Source of the DNA: an uncultured Myxococcales bacterium
GTDB taxonomy: Bacteria; Myxococcota_A; UBA9042
Direction: 5' to 3'
Length of the DNA stretch: 5,664 nt
NCBI GenBank assembly: GCA_937915965.1
Contig: CALGHC010000535.1
Location: forward strand, 1 to 5,664
Under the pieces are notes generated by a model. It was not told the DNA's origin. It made no database searches and saw only the letters and a program-made list of their open reading frames with translations. How positions within the stretch are numbered: position 1 is the stretch's first letter; each line of letters starts with the position of its first letter. Below, piece by piece: positions 1 to 5,146 of the stretch. The translations under genes were made by a program, and so were the position numbers.

Positions 1-17
1 GCCGCGCCCGGCGAGGC

Positions 18-2234
18 TCAGAGCTCCGGCGCCGGGTATTTCGGCGTGATGAACCAGGGTTCGCCGCCCTTGTCGGTCTTCGCGGCAATGTCGCCGGTGG
101 GCCACTCGATCTCGGCGACGTACCACATGTCGCTCTGCGACAACTGCTTGGAGGTCACCTGGAACTGCAGCTGCCCGTAGATGTAGATGCGCACCTCGGC
201 GACCGAAGGCCCTTTGCCGTGGTCGTCAAAGTAGTGCACGCCCACAGCGTAGGTCTTGCCGTCCTCGGGTAGGGTGAGGTTGAGGTTCTCGGGTCCGGCG
301 CCGTCGGTGTCGTCGCGATCCAGGCTCGGGTTGTCGTCGACGTTGGGGTCGTAGCTCGCCCACTCGGGGTTTTTGTTGAACCAGAAGCAGTCGTACGTAT
401 TGTCGAACCACGGATCAGCGGCGCCGTCGCCGTCGAAGTCCAGGCCCGACGCGTAGGGGTGGGCGAAGTGCAGGTCGAGGTCCGCGCCAGCGCCGGGGCC
501 CTCGTCGGTCTGGTCGGGGTCGCCGGGGGTGGTCCACAGCAGCTCGACGTGGATCGCCTGGTCGGGCAGTACCTTGACGAAGCGCTCCGCGGGGAAGCAG
601 CTCGGCGTGCCGTTGGCGTCGTAGACGGTCAGGCGGAAGACGTAGTCTCCAGCGACGTTGGGCTGGAAGGTCACCTTGGGCGAGCTGGCGTTGGGCGAGA
701 AGAGGCTCACTGATCCGACTGGTTGTTTGACCTCCCAGGCGTACTTGCTGATGGCGCCCGCGCCCGCCTGACTCTGGCTGCCGTCGAGGTGCAGCTCGGT
801 CTGAGGAACGACGGTGTCGCCTTCGGTGATCGTCATGATCGCGGTGGGGCAATCACTCGACGAGCCCACGCCCTCCATCGTCACCTTTGTCTCTTTGGCG
901 GCGACGTTGCTGTAGACCACGAGCGTCGACTTGTCGGGGATCGGCAGGCCGTCGGCGTTGGTCGGATTGGGTCCATCCGGCGAGTACTCGACCTTGAGAA
1001 TCACCGTCTCGTTGAGGCCGATAGTCAGCGGCGCGTCCTTGCTGGGCGGCACACCGTTCACCTCTGGCGTCTCGCTCCAGGCGACCGAGAACTCACCGCC
1101 GCCTGGGGCCGCAAAGATGATGCGGTCGATGACCACTGGCTCGTCACCGCAGCTCTTGAGTCCCAGATCGCGCTGGGCGACCGAGCCGATCTCGGTGGCG
1201 CCAAAGGCAACGTTGCCGGGCACAATGAGCAGGCAAGGCCCGGTCGTGTTGGCACGCACGTTGATGGCCTGATGACCCGCGACGCCAGCACTCTGCACGG
1301 TCGGATCGTTGGTGTGCAGGACGATGGTGCCGCTCTTGGGCTTGTCATCGAGGGCGGTGTAGAGGCCCTGAATCTGCAAGCTTGAACCTGGGACGACCTT
1401 CAGGGCCGGCTCAAGGGTCACGAGAGCGCCAGCGGCGTGCTCCTTGCCATCGACGACGATAGCGAAGAAGGCAGCGTCGAGGCTGGTGAGGTCCATCGCG
1501 CCGATCTCAAGGACCGCGTTGCCGACGTTGAAGAGCGCGACGTTGGCGACCCCCTGATTGTCGATGGCGACCGTCTTGAAGTCGAGCTCGTCGGGCTGGA
1601 GCTTGATCTTCGGCGTGCCCGACGCAGTCGTGAAGGTGATCGTGACCACCGGTTTGTTCTTGTCATTGGTATGGAGGCGGACGGCGGCGTCTCGCTTCAG
1701 GTCGTCGTCGTAGCGTTTGAAGGTGACCTTGAACGACGTCTCTGCGTTGGGGTTGCCCGTCGGCTGGACGACAGGAAAGCTGCTCTGTGCGCAGGGACCG
1801 CCATCTGGGCCCTGGCAGGAGAGCGCGGGCGCGCCAGCCTCGGCGGGCGACTGCTCGCTGTAGAGGAACTCGATCTTGGTAAAGACCAGGCCGGTGTTGC
1901 CGGTGTTGCGGACTTTGAAGGCGAGGTCGGTGTCTTCGCCCACCTTCACGTCACCGGCGCTGAACTGATAGAGATTCTGCGCGAGCAGGCCGGTCGCAGC
2001 GTCGACGATCTCGATGGTCGCCTGGCATTCCAGGCCGAAGCTACCGCCGGCGCTGCAGTCGCCGCCACCGCCACCGCCGCCACCGCCGCCTGTGCCGCCG
2101 CCGCCGCTCGGATCGCCGTCATCGTTGGTCGTCGAGCAGGCCGCGACCGCGATGATGCACAGCAGGGTGAGGCCGCAGCGTGCCCGCAGGGGGCGATGAG
2201 GCCGGCGCGAGGCCGGCGAAACAGTGGACTTCAT
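18..2234 (-). CDS. Outer-membrane lipoprotein with choice-of-anchor D/ASH-like repeats, PKD domain and Asp-rich C-terminal domain
   Basis: This 738-residue product is probably anchored by lipid to the outer membrane. A basic n-region (1-19) and hydrophobic core (21-32) lead to a lipobox, VAAC, with the lipidated Cys at 33 and Ser at +2, which favours the outer membrane. A Gly-rich linker (44-58) follows. Three beta-sandwich units lie at about 74-205, 209-330 and 334-456; each ends in a strand like LHTND or VVYSN, the signature of choice-of-anchor D/ASH modules. A PKD-like domain covers about 462-556 (LDGSQSQ, then GDYVFRLTVYDANG). The last domain (560-712) is rich in Asp and aromatics, with DFDGDGAAD at 599-607, which looks like a calcium-binding loop, and DRDDTDGAG at 639-647. 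Domain names rest on motif reading, not a profile search. The ATG start fits the signal peptide and a GGAGG site. Its ligand is unknown; adhesion or envelope scaffolding is inferred from the architecture. Confidence 0.9.
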   Translation of the reverse strand: MKSTVSPASRRPHRPLRARCGLTLLCIIAVAACSTTNDDGDPSGGGGTGGGGGGGGGGDCSAGGSFGLECQATIEIVDAATGLLAQNLYQFSAGDVKVGEDTDLAFKVRNTGNTGLVFTKIEFLYSEQSPAEAGAPALSCQGPDGGPCAQSSFPVVQPTGNPNAETSFKVTFKRYDDDLKRDAAVRLHTNDKNKPVVTITFTTASGTPKIKLQPDELDFKTVAIDNQGVANVALFNVGNAVLEIGAMDLTSLDAAFFAIVVDGKEHAAGALVTLEPALKVVPGSSLQIQGLYTALDDKPKSGTIVLHTNDPTVQSAGVAGHQAINVRANTTGPCLLIVPGNVAFGATEIGSVAQRDLGLKSCGDEPVVIDRIIFAAPGGGEFSVAWSETPEVNGVPPSKDAPLTIGLNETVILKVEYSPDGPNPTNADGLPIPDKSTLVVYSNVAAKETKVTMEGVGSSSDCPTAIMTITEGDTVVPQTELHLDGSQSQAGAGAISKYAWEVKQPVGSVSLFSPNASSPKVTFQPNVAGDYVFRLTVYDANGTPSCFPAERFVKVLPDQAIHVELLWTTPGDPDQTDEGPGAGADLDLHFAHPYASGLDFDGDGAADPWFDNTYDCFWFNKNPEWASYDPNVDDNPSLDRDDTDGAGPENLNLTLPEDGKTYAVGVHYFDDHGKGPSVAEVRIYIYGQLQFQVTSKQLSQSDMWYVAEIEWPTGDIAAKTDKGGEPWFITPKYPAPEL
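2061..2105 (-). repeat. Poly-glycine codon tract in the lipoprotein linker
   Basis: Forty-five bases of near-pure GGN codons encode Gly44-47, Thr48 and Gly49-58. The tract directly follows the lipidated N-terminus and probably works as a flexible tether that lifts the folded domains from the membrane. Most codons are GGC or GGT, so the DNA is a GCC/ACC-type low-complexity repeat that could change length by slippage. Changes of whole codons would only alter tether length. Confidence 0.85.
2198..2219 (-). repeat. 11-bp tandem duplication in the signal-peptide n-region
   Basis: Two adjacent copies of an 11-base unit (GAGGCCGGCGC and GAGGCCGGCGA on the plus strand) lie in the codons for the long basic n-region of the lipoprotein signal peptide, around residues 6-12. 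Because 11 is not a multiple of three, gain or loss of a copy would shift the frame near the start of the gene. It may be only a chance result of high GC content. Confidence 0.5.
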
Positions 2235-2238
2235 GGGG

Positions 2239-2243
2239 CCTCC
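2239..2243 (-). promoter_or_regulatory. Ribosome binding site of the lipoprotein gene
   Basis: On the minus strand GGAGG lies 4 bases before the ATG at 2234. The spacing is shorter than usual, but it is the only good site near a start that gives a complete signal peptide and lipobox, so it supports this start. Confidence 0.6.
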
Positions 2244-2248
2244 GGGCC

Positions 2249-2265
2249 TGCGACCGGCGGTCGCA
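2249..2265 (-). promoter_or_regulatory. Hairpin just upstream of the lipoprotein ribosome binding site
   Basis: On the transcribed strand TGCGACC-GCC-GGTCGCA forms a perfect 7-bp stem with a 3-base loop, ending 5 bases before the GGAGG site. It sits in the 79-base gap between the small exported protein gene and the lipoprotein gene. No T-run follows, so it does not read as a standard intrinsic terminator. It could stabilise or divide a shared transcript, or influence translation of the lipoprotein. The structure is seen; the role is inferred. Confidence 0.45.
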
Positions 2266-2313
2266 TGGGCGCGCCGGGCTGGCCGATCATCGAGGGTCGC
2301 CGCACAGGCGGGA

Positions 2314-2574
2314 CTACTTGAGGATCGGCTCCTTGCTGCTGTCTACCATCGCCTGACGAAACGACTTCTTGAGCTTGAGCAGCTTGTCGAACTTCGCCCG
2401 GTTGCGGCTCTCCATGTAGATGGTCGTCGGCTTCTTGATGTCGCCATCGATCAGCTGGTCGCTGAAGTCGTAGAAGCGCGCCTTCTTGTCGGCGGCCATC
2501 GCACCAAAGGCGACCCCGGTGGTGAGGGCGACGGCAGCAAGGGCCAGGAGCAGCTTCCTGAGAGTGCGGGTCAT
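2314..2574 (-). CDS. Small exported protein of unknown family (86 residues)
   Basis: The product has a clear Sec signal peptide: basic start MTRTLRK, hydrophobic core at 8-24, and a likely cleavage after AMA (25-27), leaving a mature chain of about 59 residues. There is no lipobox and no cysteine. The mature part is highly charged, starting KKARFYDFSDQLIDGDIKKP (about 30-49), followed by a basic, probably helical stretch with KFDKLLKLKKSFRQ. No named family was recognised. The ATG is preceded by AGGGAGA at 6 bases; the frame stays open upstream to 2775, but that stretch is Arg-rich, crosses a tandem repeat and would bury the signal peptide, so it is rejected. Lying between an exported TPR gene and a lipoprotein gene, it may be a soluble periplasmic partner of one of them; that role is inferred from position only. 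Confidence 0.8.
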   Translation of the reverse strand: MTRTLRKLLLALAAVALTTGVAFGAMAADKKARFYDFSDQLIDGDIKKPTTIYMESRNRAKFDKLLKLKKSFRQAMVDSSKEPILK

Positions 2575-2580
2575 CTGGGT

Positions 2581-2587
2581 TCTCCCT
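2581..2587 (-). promoter_or_regulatory. Ribosome binding site of the small exported protein
   Basis: AGGGAGA on the minus strand ends 6 bases before the ATG at 2574, a near-ideal spacing. It decides this start over the longer open frame. Its first two bases belong to the end of the neighbouring 15-bp tandem repeat. Confidence 0.75.
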
Positions 2588-2630
2588 GTTCGATCGCGAT
2601 CTGTTCGATCGCAATCTGTTCGATCACGGT
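2586..2630 (-). repeat. Three tandem 15-bp repeats abutting a ribosome binding site
   Basis: Three head-to-tail units lie at 2586-2600, 2601-2615 and 2616-2630. On the plus strand they read CTGTTCGATCGCGAT, CTGTTCGATCGCAAT and CTGTTCGATCACGGT. The first ten bases are identical in all three and the differences lie at the unit ends. The units contain the self-complementary core CGATCG (CGATCA in the third), so neighbouring copies in the mRNA could pair into a stem directly before the ribosome binding site of the small exported protein. It may be a repeated protein-binding site, a structured leader or simply a recent slippage product. Confidence 0.8.
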
Positions 2631-2700
2631 CCTGCCATTTCAGATCGAGGCGCCAGCGCGGCGACCGGCATCGTTCCGACCGTCTACGTCGCCGCTTGTG

Positions 2701-2714
2701 CTCCCGATCGGGAG
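2701..2714. promoter_or_regulatory. Perfect 14-bp palindrome, possible operator
   Basis: CTCCCGATCGGGAG is fully self-complementary with no spacer. It lies in the intergenic gap, 126 bases upstream of the small exported protein's ATG. A dyad of this size suits a dimeric DNA-binding regulator, but a 7-bp match could arise by chance in GC-rich DNA, and no second copy was noticed in the window. Confidence 0.35.
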
Positions 2715-2795
2715 TGGCGCAACGCAGCGAAGTGGCACCGCGGTAGTCGACACACGCACAGCCAAGCAGGCGCACGGCCAGACCGCGGGGCGACT

Positions 2796-2825
2796 AGGGT
2801 AGCGGAGAGGGTTGCTGCGACGCAA
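2796..2825 (-). promoter_or_regulatory. Weak sigma70-like promoter candidate
   Basis: On the minus strand TTGCGT (2825-2820) and TACCCT (2801-2796) are separated by 18 bases, as in a -35/-10 pair. The -10 match is poor. It would produce a leader of about 200 bases carrying the palindrome and the 15-bp repeats before the small exported protein gene. This is a guess from spacing and the need for a promoter in the gap. Confidence 0.15.
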
Positions 2826-2927
2826 GCGCTACCGACCCCGGCGCGCCCGCGCGCAGCCATTGCCGCTTCGTTGACGGGAGCGCCGCTCCACGGCCCGTTC
2901 ACCGGCAAAACGAGACAAGAACCGCCA

Positions 2928-2966
2928 GATCAAGATGACGGATCAAGATGACGGATCAAGATGTCG
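2928..2966 (-). repeat. Three tandem 13-bp repeats spanning the TPR gene's stop codon
   Basis: Units at 2928-2940, 2941-2953 and 2954-2966 read GATCAAGATGACG twice and GATCAAGATGTCG once on the plus strand. The unit at 2954-2966 contains the gene's TGA stop (2958-2956) and its last codons; the other two lie just after the gene. As the unit is 13 bases long, the three TGA triplets at 2958-2956, 2945-2943 and 2932-2930 fall in three different reading frames. The repeat is certain; its origin by local duplication is inferred. Confidence 0.9.
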
Positions 2967-5091
2967 GCTCGGCGGCCGGCTTCTTGGCGTCTTCCTTGCG
3001 CATCTCCTCGTTGAGCTTGATGCCCGCCTTGAGGGCGTCGATGCGGCTCGAGATGGCCAGAACGTTCTTGTAGGTCAGATCAGCCTTCTTCGCGGCCTCT
3101 TCGAGCGCGGCGCGCTCCGCCATGAACTCGGCTTTGCCCTTCCTCGGTGTGCGCTTCTTCATGTGGGCCTCGAGGGCCGTCTTGGACGCATCTCGCTCGG
3201 CCTTGACCAGCTCGGGCGACGGCAAGCGCACTGCCTTCTGGTATCGCTCCCAATAGGCGATCGACTTCTTGGTGTCGCTGAAGGGCACCTTGTCGTAGAT
3301 CAACGCGAGCCGGACGATGATCGCGTGCCGGCTCGGGTCCTTCGCGATCACGCGCTCGTAGAGCTCTGCTGCCTTCTTGGGCTCGCGGCGGCCCTCCAGG
3401 GCGAGCGCGTATCCGGTCAGGGCCTCAAGGTTGTCTGGCTCGAGCTTCAGCGCCGCCTCGTACTGGCGCGCTGCCTCCTTGTAGTTGAGGTACTCGACGT
3501 AGATGGCGCCGAGGTTCATGCGCGCGTTGACGCTGTTGGGCTTGAGCTTGACTGCCCGCTCGAAGGCCAGCACGGCCTTGGGCAGGTCGCCGAGGTGGAC
3601 GTACGCCAAGCCGAGGTTGGCGAGCGCCTCGGGGTTCGCCGGATCGAGGGCGAGCACCTTCTCCTCGAGAATCCAGCGAGCGATCTCATATTCGCCCTTC
3701 TTGAGGTTGACCAGACCACGGATGTTCAAGGCGATCGTGTCGGCGCGGTTGACCCGCAGCACCTGACGCACGAACTTCTCGGCGAGGTCAAAGTTGCCGT
3801 TGTCGACCCAGTACAGGGCCAGGGTGTTGTTGGCGATTGTGTTGTCGGGGTCCTGGCCGCGGATCGCCTCGCAGATGCCACGCGCCTGCTCACGAATCTG
3901 CTTGGCCTTGGCCTTTTCGCCGGCTTCCTCGACCCGCTTGGCCTCGCCGAGCTTGCCGCGCGCGAGGAACGCCTGGGCCGACAGCTGCAGGCTGCGCTCC
4001 TGCTCGCTCTCCGGCTTGACGTCGTGGGCCTGCTTGTAGACGTCGCGGGCGTCGTCGTACCTGCCGAGGCGCTCCAAGGCCATACCCAGGTTGAAGTACG
4101 CTTCGTAGAACTGCTTGTCGGCGTCCACCGCCTTCTTGAACCACTTGCTGGCGCCTTCGTAGTCAGGGCCACACTTTTCGCAGCGCCCGTCGTGGGTGGT
4201 GCAGTGCTTGGGGCAGGTGTAGGCGGTACATTTCCCACTGGAGGTGTCAACGAACTCGCCGATCTTGCAGGGGCCTGCACCATCGGATCGGCCAGAGACC
4301 AGTTCGTTGCCAGTGCATTCGCGCACGACCAGCTCGCAGCCGGAGTCGCCGGCGGTGCACCGCACGATCTTGCCGCAGGTGTCGCCGCCACCCGAACAGT
4401 CCATCGAGGCGATCTCGGTGTTCCACGCGGTCATCTGGGTCTGCCATGCGGCGAGATCGGGCTCGATGCCGTCCTCGGCCGTCGGCTTCACCGGCTCGGG
4501 CGGACGCGGCACGCCGAGGGACTTCATCCAGTCGCCGCACCAACGGGTCGGCCCAGACGCCAGCTCCTGCGTGGTGCACTCGTAGGTGTCGAGGAGGCAG
4601 CTGAGGTCACGCACGCCGTTCTTCCAGGCCGGGCAGGCCTCCTCTTTGCGCTCGGTCTCGAACTGGCCGGGGATCGCTATGCCTTTCTCGTCCTTGACGG
4701 CGACCGGCTCGCCCTTGGCGTCCTTCTTCTGGATCTCGACCTCACGAATGTACTTGGCGCACATGGTCAGCCGGCAAGCGCCAGGGTTGTCGATCGCCAC
4801 CGCAGCGCAGGCAAGTGGCGCGATCCGGGCGCAGCTCCTGCCTTGCGAGACGAAGCCGGGCTGGCAGCAGCTTCCGTCCTCCAGCAGCCGATACTGATTG
4901 CACTTCGGCAGAGGGCGCAGCGCCGAGGCGAGACCCTCGCGGAAGGCGTCCTGCGCCTTGTCGTCGATGCCGGGCAGGTAGCCCTTCTCCTCCGTTTGAG
5001 CTGGACTCGAGGCAAATAGGGCCGCTGCGATCGCGGCGACAAAGAGCGTGGCGAGCAAGCCATTCAAGCGGCTGGGGTTGGTTTTCAACAT
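2956..5091 (-). CDS. Exported cysteine-rich TPR-repeat protein (711 residues)
   Basis: The N-terminus has a Sec-type signal: MLKTNPSRLNG, a hydrophobic core at about 11-27 and a likely cut after SPA (29-31). There is no lipobox, so the protein should be soluble in the periplasm or beyond. Residues 64-307 hold 22 cysteines, among them GSCCQPGF (73-80) and a C-x3-C-x6-C-x2-C cluster (293-307); export suggests disulfides. TPR helices start at once after it (DYEGASKWFKKAV, 310-322), with clear repeats near 328-362, 417-451, 452-486, 487-520, 521-554 and 555-588 and a degenerate one to about 628. A Lys/Glu-rich, probably helical tail ends the protein. TPR arrays bind other proteins, so a scaffold role in an envelope complex is likely. 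The frame is open upstream to 5439, but that part overlaps the preceding gene and is Arg/Ser/Pro-rich; the ATG at 5091 has a signal peptide and GAGGA site. Gliding-motility TPR proteins (Glt/Agl) are possible relatives, unproven. Confidence 0.92.
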   Translation of the reverse strand: MLKTNPSRLNGLLATLFVAAIAAALFASSPAQTEEKGYLPGIDDKAQDAFREGLASALRPLPKCNQYRLLEDGSCCQPGFVSQGRSCARIAPLACAAVAIDNPGACRLTMCAKYIREVEIQKKDAKGEPVAVKDEKGIAIPGQFETERKEEACPAWKNGVRDLSCLLDTYECTTQELASGPTRWCGDWMKSLGVPRPPEPVKPTAEDGIEPDLAAWQTQMTAWNTEIASMDCSGGGDTCGKIVRCTAGDSGCELVVRECTGNELVSGRSDGAGPCKIGEFVDTSSGKCTAYTCPKHCTTHDGRCEKCGPDYEGASKWFKKAVDADKQFYEAYFNLGMALERLGRYDDARDVYKQAHDVKPESEQERSLQLSAQAFLARGKLGEAKRVEEAGEKAKAKQIREQARGICEAIRGQDPDNTIANNTLALYWVDNGNFDLAEKFVRQVLRVNRADTIALNIRGLVNLKKGEYEIARWILEEKVLALDPANPEALANLGLAYVHLGDLPKAVLAFERAVKLKPNSVNARMNLGAIYVEYLNYKEAARQYEAALKLEPDNLEALTGYALALEGRREPKKAAELYERVIAKDPSRHAIIVRLALIYDKVPFSDTKKSIAYWERYQKAVRLPSPELVKAERDASKTALEAHMKKRTPRKGKAEFMAERAALEEAAKKADLTYKNVLAISSRIDALKAGIKLNEEMRKEDAKKPAAEPTS

Positions 5092-5098
5092 CGTCCGG

Positions 5099-5103
5099 TC
5101 CTC
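5099..5103 (-). promoter_or_regulatory. Ribosome binding site of the cysteine-rich TPR gene
   Basis: GAGGA on the minus strand lies 7 bases before the ATG at 5091, within the 55-base gap after the preceding stop codon. It decides this start over upstream alternatives in the same frame and fits translation from a shared transcript with the upstream gene. Confidence 0.7.
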
Positions 5104-5146
5104 GGTTCTCGTGGGTGGGGGCGGTCCGATCGCGCAGGGCGACCGA

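Larger units (their letters stand above)
2575..2955. other. 381-base gap between the TPR gene and the small exported protein gene
   Basis: No convincing gene was found here. Short open frames on either strand lack a ribosome binding site, begin at TTG or GTG, or have Arg/Ala-rich content typical of shadow frames. The gap holds the 15-bp tandem repeat, a perfect 14-bp palindrome, a small inverted repeat at 2877-2889 (GGAGC-GCC-GCTCC on the plus strand, with no T-run after it on the minus strand) and the copies of a 13-bp repeat that follow the TPR gene's stop. No standard intrinsic terminator is visible. Its size suggests that the two downstream genes may have their own promoter. Confidence 0.6.

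Noticed and set aside
723..1385. Plus-strand open frame of 220 residues opposite the middle of the lipoprotein
   Set aside because: It is His/Arg/Gly-rich, shows no known motif and lies wholly within a well-supported gene on the other strand.
2199..2211. SRR in the lipoprotein signal peptide considered as a twin-arginine export motif
   Set aside because: The residues after the arginine pair are P-H-R-P and not the hydrophobic F-L type of the Tat consensus, so ordinary Sec export with lipidation is more likely.
1437..2321. Plus-strand open frame opposite the N-terminal half of the lipoprotein
   Set aside because: It is low-complexity (Ala/Arg/Gly/Val-rich, with a poly-Ala run opposite the glycine codons) and has no recognisable domain; it is a shadow of the lipoprotein gene.
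2586..2630. Tandem 15-bp units considered as a CRISPR array
   Set aside because: The units are adjacent with no spacers and are too short for CRISPR repeats.
2575..2775. N-terminal extension of the small exported protein
   Set aside because: It begins at a GTG, is Arg-rich and translates the 15-bp tandem repeat; the ATG at 2574 has a good ribosome binding site and signal peptide.
2877..2889. Inverted repeat after the TPR gene considered as an intrinsic terminator
   Set aside because: The stem is only 5 bp and no T-run follows on the transcribed strand.
2684..2908. Short minus-strand open frame (74 residues) in the intergenic gap
   Set aside because: It starts at TTG without a ribosome binding site and has composition like a random GC-rich frame.
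2935..5019. Very long open frame (about 694 residues) on the plus strand
   Set aside because: It is antisense to the cysteine-rich TPR gene. Its product is Leu/Val/Gly/Arg-rich with no signal, domain or motif, and high GC content commonly opens such frames opposite real genes. The minus-strand gene has a signal peptide, ribosome binding site and clear TPRs.
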